From positions 186,001 to 250,000 of the forward strand of contig NZ_JAPCWC010000002.1 of NCBI RefSeq assembly GCF_026420865.1: 64,000 nt of DNA, given 5' to 3'. Positions 29,462 through 38,714 of the stretch are shown piece after piece. Under the pieces are notes generated by a model. The model saw nothing but the letters and a program-made list of their open reading frames with translations. It was not told the DNA's origin and searched no databases. Position numbers and translations under genes: made by a program. This DNA is from Novosphingobium clariflavum (GTDB taxonomy: Bacteria > Pseudomonadota > Alphaproteobacteria > Sphingomonadales > Sphingomonadaceae). Within the stretch, counting starts at the first letter, position 1. The number at the start of each line of letters is the position of its first letter.

Positions 29462-29767
29462 GAGAAAGTCCGGGGGAATGATCCCCCAGACCCGCGCAAT
29501 GTCTTCGCTGCGTCTCGCCTATCGGTTGCGCGCTCGTTGCTGCCGCAGGCCATTTTGTCTCCCGGCTCTCCGTCAGCGCAAGACGGATAGGCTGGGCACG
29601 ACGAAGACGGTATTGGGGGTGCAGGGGGGCTATGCTCCCCCTGCTTCTAGAGCGCTTTCCGATCTGATTGAATCAGATCGGGCTCTCCAGATTCTTTGGT
29701 TTCCGCGTTTTTCCGAGTCACTGCGTGTTCCACTCCGTTCGAAAAACGCTCTAACCTTCCCCCTTAC
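29462..29767. other. intergenic region with hairpins and an interspersed repeat
   Basis: 306 nt between the JmjC gene and the convergent peptidase. It contains hairpin GGGGGA-ATGA-TCCCCC (29472-29487), hairpin GCAGGGGG-GCTATGCT-CCCCCTGC (29621-29644), and the 106-nt palindromic repeat described separately. I see no coding potential. Confidence 0.7.
29648..29753. repeat. sphingomonad-type interspersed palindromic repeat
   Basis: Bounded by TAGAGCG and CGCTCTA. It contains the exact palindrome GATCTGATT-G-AATCAGATC (29661-29679) and an inverted pair CGTTTTTC (29706-29713) / GAAAAACG (29741-29748). Similar TAGAGC...GAATCAGATCGG...GCTCTA elements are scattered in intergenic regions of Sphingomonadales genomes (recalled, not searched). 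It probably folds as a branched hairpin and may end both convergent transcripts. Confidence 0.75.
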
Positions 29768-32452
29768 TTACTTCGCAGACTTGACCCACTGAGCCACCTG
29801 CTCCCGCTGACGCGGACGGTTGGCGAGACGCTCCTTGAGCGCGGTCAGCGCCTGCACCACCGGCTTGGCCTCGTCGGCCGGAAGCGTGGCGGCATAGGCT
29901 TCGATCTTGCCGACCATCGCCGCATCGGTGCTCGACGCCACGATGCGTGCGAAGAAGCGCGCACGGCCCGAGTGTTCGATCAGCGCGTCGACCTTGGCCT
30001 GATTGGCGCGCACGAAGTCGAAGGCCATTTCCGGGTGCCCGCGGGCGACCGAGGTGATGATCTGCGAGGCGCTGGTGGCGTCCGGCGTGCCGGAGATCGC
30101 GAAGGCCAGCGATTCCCTGGCCAGCGCGTCGTCCTTGGCGAGGCCGAGGTTCGAGTAGTACATCTGGCGCTCGACAAAGCTGGTGGCGCCGGCGGCCTGC
30201 TTGCGCAGCAGTTCCCAGTCGGCGCGGTTGGCGTTGGCGGCGGCGACCGAGAGCCAGGTGCCCTTGAGCGGACCGTCGAGCGACTGCGGGTTCGTCGTCA
30301 GGCCCTGAAGGCGGCGACGCGCTTCGGCCACGACCTTGGCCTCGCCCACCGCGCCCAGCGTCTCGATCAGCTGCGCGCGCAGTTCGGTGTCGACCAGCGG
30401 CTCGCCGGCGGTGCCGTCGAAGCCCAGCTTGCCGAGACGCGGCGCCCAGATCTTCGAGATGCGTGCGCCCAGCGCCGTGCGGGCCGGCTTCGCAGAATCG
30501 CCGTCGAGCAGACCGTAGACCGCCTGCCAGCGCTCCGCGACGTTGGCGGACAGCACCGCGTCGGCACCGGGCGAGAACGCCGAGAGGAAGTCGAGACCGA
30601 CCGCCATGTCCTGATACCCCGCCAGCGCCAGCGAGAGGTTGTCGCGGGCAAGGCCGTACTGGTCGATCGGGGCCAGCTTGCCGAACGAGGCGACCAGCGC
30701 CTTGATCGCCGGGGCCGGATAGAGCGTGCGATAGTAGCCGAGCTGGCCTGCGTTGACGAGAACCGGGCCGCAACCGGCCAGCGTCATGCTTTCGCTGCGT
30801 TCCGCCATCAGGTGGCGGGCCGGGGTTGCCTCACCCACGCGCACCAGCAGCGGCATCGGCCAGACCGGCGCGGTCGTGCCGCGCGCGGCGGGGTCGAGCG
30901 AGAAGGCATCCTGCGTGAGGTCGAGGCGGGTCTGGCCGTTCTGGCACGACACCGCGTTGACGCGCAGCAGCGGCACGCCCGGCGTGTGGGTGAAGGCCTC
31001 GGCAATGCGGTCCACGTCCTTGCCACCGGCATCTTCCATCGCCGCCCAGAGATCGCGGCTGGAGGTGTTCGAGTAGGCGTGGCGCTTCATGTAGAGGCGC
31101 ATGCCGTCACGCCAGGTGTCGGGCCCGACGTAGTCCTCCAGCATCGAGATGACCGCCTGCCCCTTCTGGTAGGTGATCGAATCGAAGGCCTGCTCCATTT
31201 CCGAAACGGTGCGGACCTTCTGCACCACCGGGTGCGTGGTCGGCAGCGCGTCGAGCGCCATCGCGCCTTCGCGGCCGTCGACGGCGCCCAGCTTCCAGTT
31301 CCAGTCCGGATTGAAGTGATCGGTCGCCTTGGCGGCAAACCAGCTGGCGAAACCCTCGTTCAGCCAGATGTCGTCCCACCAGGCCATCGTCACCAGATCG
31401 CCGAACCACTGGTGCGCGGTTTCGTGGGCCTGCACGCTGTAGATGCTCTGCTTGCCCGCGGGGCTGGTGGTCTTGGGATCGAGCAGCAGGATGCGCTCGA
31501 AGGTCATGATCGCGCCCCAGTTCTCCATCGCACCGAAGAATTGCGAGGTGCCGGGGGCGGCGATGTTGTCCAGCTTGGGCAGCGGGAACTTGACGCCGAA
31601 GTAGTCATCGAACCACGGCAGGATCTGGGCGAGACCCTCGCGCGCATAATCGGCCTGCGCGCCGCTGCCCGCAGGCGCGACGATGCCGACGTCGACGCCG
31701 TCCGCCGCCTTTTGCGACGAGCGTTCGAAATCGCCCATGCCGAAGAACAGCAGGTAGGAACTCATCTTCGGCGTCGTCGCGAAGGTCACGCGCTTGAGGC
31801 CGCCGGCGAGCATTTCCTGCCCCTTCACCGGCATGTTGCCGAGCGCCATGCGGTCAGCCGGAACGATGGCCGAAAGGTCGAAGGTCGCCTTGTAGCTGGG
31901 CTCGTCGAAGCTCGGCACGAAGCGGCGGGCGTCGGGTGCCTCGAACTGGGTGAACAGGCCGCGCACTTCCTTGCCGGTGCGCTTGTCGGGATAGTCGAGC
32001 GCGAAGAGCCCCGAGGGCTGCGTGCCGATCTTGCCCGCATAGGCAACGTCAAGGCGGTACTGTCCCGGCGCGATGGCTTTGGGGGCGGCAAAGCGCAGGG
32101 TCTGCGCGGCCTCGTCTGCCGTGGTGGTCAGGGCGACCGGCTTGCCGTCGGCGCCGACGAGCGCAGCGCCCGACACCGCAAGGCCGTTGCCGTGCAGCGT
32201 CAGCGCGTCGGTGGCGGAAAAGACAGTGACGTCGATCGAGACCTTGCCGGTGAAGGTCAGCGCCTGCGCGTCGGGCGTCACTTCGATGCGGTAATGCGTC
32301 GGACGGGCATTGCGCGGCAGGTCGCTCGGCACGGTTTCGGGCAGCGGGGCAAGCGTTGCCGCGGCGGGCGCATTGGCGGCAAAAGCGTGGGCGGAAACGG
32401 CAAAGGCAATCACGGCACCGGCCGTGGCAAGACTACGCAGGGAAGAACGCAT
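29768..32452 (-). CDS. secreted M1-family aminopeptidase
   Basis: Zinc aminopeptidase of 894 residues exported by an N-terminal signal peptide (cleavage near AHAFA-AN, residue 25). GAMEN substrate motif at 307-311; zinc motif HETAH at 343-347 with third ligand Glu366 in WLNEGFA. A C-terminal ERAP1-like helical domain covers about 530-880. Cytosolic PepN lacks a signal peptide, so this is a periplasmic or outer-membrane-associated enzyme, probably for peptide nutrition. Downstream of uvrC on the same strand, with 177 nt between. Confidence 0.94.
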   Translation of the reverse strand: MRSSLRSLATAGAVIAFAVSAHAFAANAPAAATLAPLPETVPSDLPRNARPTHYRIEVTPDAQALTFTGKVSIDVTVFSATDALTLHGNGLAVSGAALVGADGKPVALTTTADEAAQTLRFAAPKAIAPGQYRLDVAYAGKIGTQPSGLFALDYPDKRTGKEVRGLFTQFEAPDARRFVPSFDEPSYKATFDLSAIVPADRMALGNMPVKGQEMLAGGLKRVTFATTPKMSSYLLFFGMGDFERSSQKAADGVDVGIVAPAGSGAQADYAREGLAQILPWFDDYFGVKFPLPKLDNIAAPGTSQFFGAMENWGAIMTFERILLLDPKTTSPAGKQSIYSVQAHETAHQWFGDLVTMAWWDDIWLNEGFASWFAAKATDHFNPDWNWKLGAVDGREGAMALDALPTTHPVVQKVRTVSEMEQAFDSITYQKGQAVISMLEDYVGPDTWRDGMRLYMKRHAYSNTSSRDLWAAMEDAGGKDVDRIAEAFTHTPGVPLLRVNAVSCQNGQTRLDLTQDAFSLDPAARGTTAPVWPMPLLVRVGEATPARHLMAERSESMTLAGCGPVLVNAGQLGYYRTLYPAPAIKALVASFGKLAPIDQYGLARDNLSLALAGYQDMAVGLDFLSAFSPGADAVLSANVAERWQAVYGLLDGDSAKPARTALGARISKIWAPRLGKLGFDGTAGEPLVDTELRAQLIETLGAVGEAKVVAEARRRLQGLTTNPQSLDGPLKGTWLSVAAANANRADWELLRKQAAGATSFVERQMYYSNLGLAKDDALARESLAFAISGTPDATSASQIITSVARGHPEMAFDFVRANQAKVDALIEHSGRARFFARIVASSTDAAMVGKIEAYAATLPADEAKPVVQALTALKERLANRPRQREQVAQWVKSAK

Positions 32453-32629
32453 GAAGAGGGATGCTCCGAGAAATCGGGTACTGTTTGCGCAGGCAGGACG
32501 CCGCGCCAGTCATGCGCGCGTGGTAGCGCGAAGGCACGGAGCGAGCCAACCACGCCCCATGTCGTTCGTCGATTGGAATCGGCGGTTCGTCATTGCACCG
32601 CCCCGTCCATGGCCGCGGCAGGCGCCCGA

Positions 32630-34573
32630 TCACCCGCCCGGATGGTAGAAATCGTAGATCGTCTGCGCCACCGCCGCGCTGACGCCGGGCGCGCGCTGGA
32701 GGTCTTCCAGACTGGCCGCCCTCACCTTGCCCGCCGTGCCGAAGTGCAGCAGCAGCGCGCGCTTGCGCGCCGGGCCGATGCCGGGGATCTCGTCCAGCGG
32801 ACTGGCCGTGATCGCGCGGCTGCGCTTGGCCCGGTGGGCGCCGATGACGAAGCGGTGAACCTCGTCGCGCAGGCGCTGGAGATGGAACAAGAGCGGCGAA
32901 TTGACCGGCAGCATCTTCTCGCGCCCGTCGGGGAAGTGGAACACCTCGCGCCCCTCGCGCCCGTGGTTGGGGCCCTTGGCGATGGCGATGAGGTTGACGT
33001 CCTCGATGCCGAGTTCCTCCAGCGCGTCCTTCACCGCGCTCATCTGCCCCTTGCCGCCGTCGATCAGCACGAGGTCGGGCCAGGTGCCGCTTTCACGCTC
33101 CGGGTCTTCCTCCTGCACCCGGCCGAAGCGGCGGGTCATGACTTCGCGCATCATCGCAAAGTCGTCGTTCGACTGCGCCTCGCGGATGTTGAACTTGCGG
33201 TACTGGCTGGTGAGGAAGCCCTCCGGCCCCGCCACCACCATGGCGCCGACCGCCTTGCTGCCCTGAATGTGCGAGTTGTCGTAGACTTCCACGCGCTGCG
33301 GCAGGTCCGGCAGTTCGAGGAATTCGGCCATCTCGCGCCAGATCTTCGCCTGCGATCCGCGTTCTGCCATGCGCCGGTCGAGCGCCTCGACCGCATTGCG
33401 CAGGGCCTGATCCATCAGCCGGCGGCGGTTGCCGCGCTGAGGGACCGAGATCTCGACCTTGCCGCCCGCCAGTTCGCGGAACGCCTCGGCCATGAGTTCG
33501 GCCTCGGGCAGTTCGCGGTCGACCAGGATCGTGCGCGCGGGCGGCACTTCCTCGTAGAACTGGGCGAGAAAGCTCTGGAACACCTCTTCTTCCGACAGTC
33601 CCTCGGTATGGCTCGGGAAGAACGCGCGGTGCCCCCAGTTCTGGCCGCCGCGAATGAAGAAAGCCTGCACGCCGATCTGGCCGTTCTTCGCCGCCATCGC
33701 GAAGATGTCGGCGCTGTCCATGCCCTCGGCATTGATTGCCTGGCTGCCCTGGATGAAAGTCGCCGCGCGCAGGCGGTCGCGCAGCATCGCCGCGCGCTCG
33801 AAGTCCAGCGCTTCGGCGGCTTCGGCCATCTGGCTCTCGATCTTCTTCTGCACCGCGCTCGACTTGCCGCCGAGGAAGTCCTTGGCCTCCTTGACGAGTT
33901 CGCCGTAGCCCGCCTCGTCGATGCGGCCGACACAGGGCGCCGAGCAGCGCTTGATCTGGTACAGCAGGCAGGGCCGGTCGCGCCGCGCAAAGAAGCTGTC
34001 GGTGCAGGAGCGCAGCAGGAACAATTTTTGCAGCGCGTTGATCGTGGTGTTGACCGATCCGGCGCTGGCGAAGGGGCCATAGTAATTGCCCTTCATCTTG
34101 CGCGCGCCGCGGTGCTTCATGATGCGCGGAAACGCATGCTCGGCGCGCAGCAGGATGAAGGGGAACGATTTATCGTCGCGCAGCAGCACGTTGTAGGCGG
34201 GGCGGAAGCGCTTGATCAGCTGCGCTTCCAGCAGCAGCGCCTCGGCCTCGGAATTGGTGGTGACGATGGTCATGCTGCGCGTCTGGCTGACCATGCGCTG
34301 CAGGCGGATCGGCAGGCGTTCCCACTGCGTGTAATTGGTCACGCGGTTGCGCAGCACACGGGCCTTACCGACATAGAGCACGTCGCCGCGCGCGTCCTGC
34401 ATGCGGTAGACGCCGGGTTTGGCGGGCAGCGTGCGCACGACCTCGCGGATCGCCTCCACGCCTTTCATCAGGTCGGGCTGGTCTGAACCGCGCAGGGCCG
34501 AGGTCGCCTGCTCCTCGTTGAAGCGTGCGGTGCCCTTGGGGTGTTCGGGAGTTCCGGCAGGTGTTCGCGCCAT
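32630..34573 (-). CDS. uvrC: excinuclease ABC subunit C
   Basis: Makes the dual incisions in nucleotide-excision repair; 647 residues. N-terminal GIY-YIG nuclease with GVY at 54-56 and YVG at 67-69, a CLLYQIKRCSAPCVG segment, UVR motif (MAEAAEALDFERAAMLRDRL), a C-terminal RNase-H-like nuclease domain (VYDNSHIQGSKAVGAMVV, LVLIDGGKGQ) and tandem helix-hairpin-helix (PLDEIPGIGPARKRALL...). An ATG at 34618 would add 15 residues; this start is preferred for family length. Confidence 0.97.
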   Translation of the reverse strand: MARTPAGTPEHPKGTARFNEEQATSALRGSDQPDLMKGVEAIREVVRTLPAKPGVYRMQDARGDVLYVGKARVLRNRVTNYTQWERLPIRLQRMVSQTRSMTIVTTNSEAEALLLEAQLIKRFRPAYNVLLRDDKSFPFILLRAEHAFPRIMKHRGARKMKGNYYGPFASAGSVNTTINALQKLFLLRSCTDSFFARRDRPCLLYQIKRCSAPCVGRIDEAGYGELVKEAKDFLGGKSSAVQKKIESQMAEAAEALDFERAAMLRDRLRAATFIQGSQAINAEGMDSADIFAMAAKNGQIGVQAFFIRGGQNWGHRAFFPSHTEGLSEEEVFQSFLAQFYEEVPPARTILVDRELPEAELMAEAFRELAGGKVEISVPQRGNRRRLMDQALRNAVEALDRRMAERGSQAKIWREMAEFLELPDLPQRVEVYDNSHIQGSKAVGAMVVAGPEGFLTSQYRKFNIREAQSNDDFAMMREVMTRRFGRVQEEDPERESGTWPDLVLIDGGKGQMSAVKDALEELGIEDVNLIAIAKGPNHGREGREVFHFPDGREKMLPVNSPLLFHLQRLRDEVHRFVIGAHRAKRSRAITASPLDEIPGIGPARKRALLLHFGTAGKVRAASLEDLQRAPGVSAAVAQTIYDFYHPGG

Positions 34574-34629
34574 GCCCGCCAGATAGGCTATCCGTTCCGC
34601 AACGGGTAGTCCCGGCACGGATCAATCCT

Positions 34630-34787
34630 CAGAGTCCGTTTGAAAAGTGCCGGTGGGGCATTTTTGATGCGGCACCGGGGCCCTCCGCCACCCTGCCACC
34701 CGCAGGATACTGCTTATGGGTGGCAGGTTGGGGGAGCGGCCCGGCGGCGCGAAATTCGCCTGTGGCGAATTTTCAAACAAATTCTCA
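34630..34787. repeat. nested palindromic element, copy A
   Basis: Reading the minus strand: GTTTGAAAATTCGCC-loop-GGCGAATTTCGCG, GGGCCGCTCCCCCA, a stem CCTGCCACCC/GGGTGGCAGG enclosing GCAGTATCCTG, GGCGGAGGGCCCCGGTGCC, an AAAAATGCCCC.. hairpin and CAAACGGACTC. It aligns end to end with copy B (37521-37717) but in opposite orientation. It begins right after the TonB receptor stop, so it probably also terminates that gene. Confidence 0.8.
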
Positions 34788-37409
34788 GAACATCTTGCGC
34801 ACATCGATCCCGATCACGCGGCCCTGCGGACTGCGATAGGCGCGCTGGTAGGCGATCGGCGTCAGGCCATTGTCATCGGTGACCTTCTGGCGCGAATCGA
34901 GCAGGTTGTCGGCCACCAAAGATACGCGCATGCCTTTGAGGAACGGCACTTTCTTCACCAGCTCTTCCTTGCGGCCGAGATCGGCGAAGATGCGCAGGTT
35001 GGCCACGAAGGTGCTGCCGAAGCGCAAGTCGGTGCTGCCCGGCGCGCCGGTGCCGTCCACCGTGCTGGGCGCATCCCACTCGGCCTTCAGGCGGAAGCCG
35101 TAGCCGTTGGAGAACAGGCCGCCCTCGGCCTCGATGGCATGGCGCGGCACCCCGCCCGCCGTCAGCGCCTCGCCGTTCAACTGGTCGAGTTCGGGCACGC
35201 CCTCGGCGATCCGCACCCGGTCGGTAAAGCGCCAGGTGTGGTAAATCGAGAGGTTCCAGCGGGTGCCCTGCGGCCCGCGACCACCGCCCATCATCGGCGG
35301 CGGACCGCCAGAACCACCAGGGCCTCGATTACCGGCACCGGCACCGGCCGATCCCCCCGAAGGAGGCCCGCCCGGCGGCGGCCCGCCAAATCCGCCCGGA
35401 CCGCCCTGCCCTTGCCCGCCGATGCTGCCCGAGAGATTGAGCCCCCAGCGGATGCGCGAGCTGGTTTCCTGATCGAAGGTCACCGCACGGCGGTCCAGCG
35501 CGATCAGGTTACCGTCGGCATCGCGCGTCACCCGGCCCGCGAAGGCGGATTCCACCGCCGGGGTCAGCATCGGGAAGGCCTCGGAGACGTCGTTCGATCG
35601 GTTGTGGAAGTACTCCACCATCAGGTTGGAGCGCTGCAGGAACGGCAGTTGCCAGGTCGCCCCCAGCTTGATGTCGCGCTGCTTCTCCTTGACCAGATCG
35701 GGATTGCCGCCGCTCGTCACCGTCACCAGCGCCGTGCGGTTCTGGGTGAAGTCGTAGACCGAGACGTTGTAGGTCTGCACGATCGGCGCGCCGAGCTGGG
35801 TGAGCGTGGGCGCCGCTTCCTCGACGATATAGCTTGCCTGGAAGCTCAGCCTGTCGGTCGGCGCCCAGGTGACACCCGCGCTCCAGTTGTAGAGCGTGCC
35901 GAAGTCCGAGAGGTGATCGAGCCCGCCGCTGAGGTTCAGCGTGATGTCGCCCACCGCCCCCAGCGCATCGCGGCTGCGGCTGGTCAGCGGCAGCGCGAGG
36001 TTGACGAGCCCCGAGAGATCGCCGCGCGTCAGGCCGATCCTGCCGAACTGCGAGGCGGAATTGTCGCTGCTGCTATGGGTATAGTCGTAGCCGCCCTTGA
36101 ACGTCAGGTTGGCATCGCCCGCGGGCATCGCGAAAGGACGGCCGGAAAGCGTCGCCATCGAGGACAGCGTCGCGGTGCGGTTGCGCGCCTCGTCCACGCC
36201 GGCACCCGGCACGAACGGCAGCGCCCCGTCGATCGCCAGATCGCCCGCCGCCGCCGCCACGACCAGACCCGAGGTATCCCGGCGCCGGTCGGTGTCGGTC
36301 TGGGTGATCGTGTAGCCGGCATCATTGGTGACGTTGAAGTTCCAAGTGCCGAGCATGCGACTATAGCCAAGCCCGGCCTGGAACTGGTTGGTCTCCACCC
36401 GTGTCGCCAGCGGATCGGGCAAGGCGCGGATCGCCGAATCGCCGTCCTGCACCAGCGTGACCGTATCGAGGCCCGACCAGCTGTTGGCGACCGAATGCGT
36501 GAAGGCGGCGTTGGTGGTGAACGAGCCGTCGAGGCCGTCCTTGCCGATGCCCTGCGTCATCGTCGCGTTGAGCGCGAATTCGGAATCGGCTGCCGCAAGG
36601 CTGCGATAACGCGCCGGGCTGGGATCCCCCGCGACGGTGGGAACGCTGCCCTCGGCCTGGGTGACGTTGCGCTCGTTCTCGGTGAGCATCGAGGTATCGG
36701 TATACTTGGCGCTGACGTTGTAGCGGCGCGGCCCGGCCACCTTGAACAACCCGGTCTGCGCTTCGTAATTGTCATAGCCGCCGCGTGTCGGGCGGTTGTA
36801 CTCCCCGGCGAGCGTCGCGGCGTCGAACTTCTTCTTGAGGATGATGTTCACGACCCGCTGGTTGGCAGCATAGCCGAAACGCAGGGCGACTTCCTCGGGC
36901 AGGACTTCCAGACGGCGGATCGCCTCGGGGGGAATGTCGCGCATCTCGCGGAAGCTGGTGATCCGCTGGCCGTTGACCAGCATCACCGGCCCGCCGCTTC
37001 CCCGCCCGCGGCCGCTGCCGGTCTGCGGCGAGATCGCATCGATCAATTCGCTGATCGAGTTGACGCCGTAAGCGGCAATGTCGTCCTCGTCGAAGGTCTG
37101 GATCGGCTGCTGCGGCACATCGAGCTGCCCCGCGACCCGCGCCGCGGTGACGACGATGTCCTTGCCGCGCGTGGTGGGCACGATCGTCACCGTGCCTTGC
37201 GCATTCGCCTCCGCTTCGGGATCCGATTCCGGCGCCGCGGAACTGGCCGGCGCGCCTTCGGCGCCACCGGGCGCTTCCGCCGCATCATCGTGCACAGTGC
37301 TCAGCCTGCAGGTGGACACCACCGGCCCATCCTGCGCATGGGCCAGGACAGGAGCCATCGCCGACAGGCTGACGCCCGCCGCAAAGGCGATCGTATGAAC
37401 ACTACGCAA
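34785..37409 (-). CDS. TonB-dependent receptor with Gly/Pro-rich loop
   Basis: Outer-membrane receptor of 874 residues. Signal peptide MRSVHTIAFAAGVSLSAMAP..AHA from a TTG start with GGAG 7 nt upstream; no in-frame ATG gives a signal peptide. The plug (about 60-190) has DIVVTAARV, GGPVMLVNGQRI, IPPEAIRRLEVLPEEVALRFG. The barrel ends in Phe (DVRKMF). An unusual region at about residues 670-720 is almost all Gly/Pro/Gln with a PPPMMGGGRG segment, presumably an extracellular loop or periplasmic turn. Ligand unknown; no transporter genes adjoin. Bracketed by inverted palindromic elements. Confidence 0.92.
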   Translation of the reverse strand: MRSVHTIAFAAGVSLSAMAPVLAHAQDGPVVSTCRLSTVHDDAAEAPGGAEGAPASSAAPESDPEAEANAQGTVTIVPTTRGKDIVVTAARVAGQLDVPQQPIQTFDEDDIAAYGVNSISELIDAISPQTGSGRGRGSGGPVMLVNGQRITSFREMRDIPPEAIRRLEVLPEEVALRFGYAANQRVVNIILKKKFDAATLAGEYNRPTRGGYDNYEAQTGLFKVAGPRRYNVSAKYTDTSMLTENERNVTQAEGSVPTVAGDPSPARYRSLAAADSEFALNATMTQGIGKDGLDGSFTTNAAFTHSVANSWSGLDTVTLVQDGDSAIRALPDPLATRVETNQFQAGLGYSRMLGTWNFNVTNDAGYTITQTDTDRRRDTSGLVVAAAAGDLAIDGALPFVPGAGVDEARNRTATLSSMATLSGRPFAMPAGDANLTFKGGYDYTHSSSDNSASQFGRIGLTRGDLSGLVNLALPLTSRSRDALGAVGDITLNLSGGLDHLSDFGTLYNWSAGVTWAPTDRLSFQASYIVEEAAPTLTQLGAPIVQTYNVSVYDFTQNRTALVTVTSGGNPDLVKEKQRDIKLGATWQLPFLQRSNLMVEYFHNRSNDVSEAFPMLTPAVESAFAGRVTRDADGNLIALDRRAVTFDQETSSRIRWGLNLSGSIGGQGQGGPGGFGGPPPGGPPSGGSAGAGAGNRGPGGSGGPPPMMGGGRGPQGTRWNLSIYHTWRFTDRVRIAEGVPELDQLNGEALTAGGVPRHAIEAEGGLFSNGYGFRLKAEWDAPSTVDGTGAPGSTDLRFGSTFVANLRIFADLGRKEELVKKVPFLKGMRVSLVADNLLDSRQKVTDDNGLTPIAYQRAYRSPQGRVIGIDVRKMF

Positions 37410-37520
37410 CTCGGATCTCCGCCAAAAGACAGGGTCGCTATTCCCCGCAGGGCAGATGCCGCGAGTGCGAAACAGCCGCAAGCCGACCTGCGGTAACATT
37501 TTGTCGCAAGGGCCGTACAA

Positions 37521-37717
37521 GAGACCGTTTGGAAATTCGCGAAAGCGAATTTCGCGGCACCGGCCCGCTCCCGTCCCGAAGAACTCAAAAAGGTCCGGGG
37601 GACCTTTTTGCTGAGGGGGCCGACCGCCCATCGGCAGTATCCTGTGGGTGGTCGGGTGGGGGAGCGGGCCGGTGCCGGACCAAAAATGCCCTTTCGGGCA
37701 TTTTGCAAACAGACTCC
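37521..37717. repeat. nested palindromic element, copy B
   Basis: From GAGACCGTTTG to CAAACAGACTC. Contains end hairpin GAAATTCGC-GAAA-GCGAATTTC (37532-37553); arm GGCACCGGCCCGCTCCC pairing exactly with GGGAGCGGGCCGGTGCC near 37660-37676; an inserted terminator-like hairpin CAAAAAGGTCC-GGG-GGACCTTTTTG (37586-37610) absent from copy A; a stem CCGACC..CCCA/TGGGTGGTCGG around GCAGTATCCTG; and end hairpin AAAATGCCC-TTTC-GGGCATTTT. It lies in the 422-nt gap between the TonB receptor start and infA, upstream of both divergent genes; the rest of that gap shows nothing recognisable. Confidence 0.85.
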
Positions 37718-37831
37718 AAGAAGGTGAAATCCGGTCAATTCAACCGAATGTTCGCCAAGGCTTCCATTTTCGGCGAGTCGTGGCTATGTCGCGCCCCAAC
37801 GACAAAGCTAGCTTACGGATATTGATCGCCG

Positions 37832-38077
37832 ATGGCGAAAGAAGAACTTCTCGAAATGCGCGGCCGTGTGGTCGAACTGCTTCCCAACGCGATGTTCCGC
37901 GTCGAGCTCGAAAATGGCCACGAGATCCTGGGCCACACCGCCGGCAAGATGCGCAAGAACCGCATCCGCGTGCTCGTCGGTGACGAGGTCCTCGTCGAAC
38001 TGACCCCTTACGACCTTACCAAGGGCCGTATCACCTACCGCTTCATGCCTGGTCGCGGTGGCCCCGGTCAGTACTGA
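37832..38077 (+). CDS. infA: translation initiation factor IF-1
   Basis: OB-fold initiation factor. Residues 1-72 match IF-1 almost fully ([53 protein letters not shown]). A 9-residue Gly-rich tail ([10 protein letters not shown]) makes it 81 residues, a form common in sphingomonads. If maf starts at its first GTG, the genes overlap by 20 nt. Confidence 0.97.
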   Translation: MAKEELLEMRGRVVELLPNAMFRVELENGHEILGHTAGKMRKNRIRVLVGDEVLVELTPYDLTKGRITYRFMPGRGGPGQY

Positions 38078-38126
38078 TGCCGCGTCCCCTGAAGGGGACG
38101 CTATCGTTTCGGCTGGCCCCATTCCG

Positions 38127-38714
38127 GTGGACGACGTTTCCGGCGGACCGCGCCTGCTGCTTGCCTCGGCGAGCCCGCGTCGGCGCGAACTGATCGCGCG
38201 GCTTGGCGTGACGCCGCACGCCGTCGTCGCCGCCGACATCAACGAGACGCATGACCCGCGCGAACATCCGCGCGCCTACGCCCGCCGCATGGCGCGCGAG
38301 AAGGCGCTGGCGGTGACTGCGGACGCCATGCATGTCCTGGCAGGCGACACGGTGGTTGCCTGCGGACGCCGCGTGCTGCCCAAGGCCGAGGACGAGAAGA
38401 CCGCACGCGAATGCCTCGCGCTGCTCTCGGGCCGCCGCCACCGCGTGCTTTCCGCCATTGCCCTCAGATCCCCCGACGGCACCCTGCGCGAGCGGCTGTC
38501 CGAAACGATCGTCTGCTTCAAGTCGCTCTCGAAGGATGAGGTCGAGGCCTATATCGCCGGCGGCGAGTGGCACGGCAAGGCAGGCGGTTATGCCATCCAG
38601 GGCAGCGCCGAAGGGCTGATCACCTGGATTTCCGGCAGCCATTCCGGCGTCGTCGGCCTCCCCCTGTTCGAAACGCGCGCGCTGCTCAAGGCAGCCGGCT
38701 TCGCCATTGGCTGA
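38127..38714 (+). CDS. maf: Maf-family nucleotide pyrophosphatase
   Basis: House-cleaning NTP pyrophosphatase (dTTP/UTP or m7GTP type). The N-terminal [18 protein letters not shown] and [18 protein letters not shown] motifs and the [19 protein letters not shown] segment are diagnostic. Two in-frame GTGs are possible starts: 38127 gives 195 residues (normal length), 38058 gives 218 and overlaps infA. Neither has a clear ribosome-binding site. Overlaps the next gene by 8 nt. Confidence 0.93.
   Translation: MDDVSGGPRLLLASASPRRRELIARLGVTPHAVVAADINETHDPREHPRAYARRMAREKALAVTADAMHVLAGDTVVACGRRVLPKAEDEKTARECLALLSGRRHRVLSAIALRSPDGTLRERLSETIVCFKSLSKDEVEAYIAGGEWHGKAGGYAIQGSAEGLITWISGSHSGVVGLPLFETRALLKAAGFAIG

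Noticed and set aside
29696..34486. 1596-codon open frame antisense to the M1 peptidase and uvrC
   Set aside because: Arises from third-position GC bias; composition is Arg/Ala/Gly/His-rich without motifs, while both minus-strand genes carry full catalytic signatures.
34630..37717. Composite transposon around the TonB receptor
   Set aside because: No transposase, no target-site duplication that I can see, and the flanking elements are hairpin repeats rather than insertion sequences; reported instead as inverted palindromic elements.
38058..38126. Longer Maf N-terminus from GTG 38058
   Set aside because: Adds 23 residues without family similarity and overlaps infA; not excluded, but the 195-residue form fits the family better.
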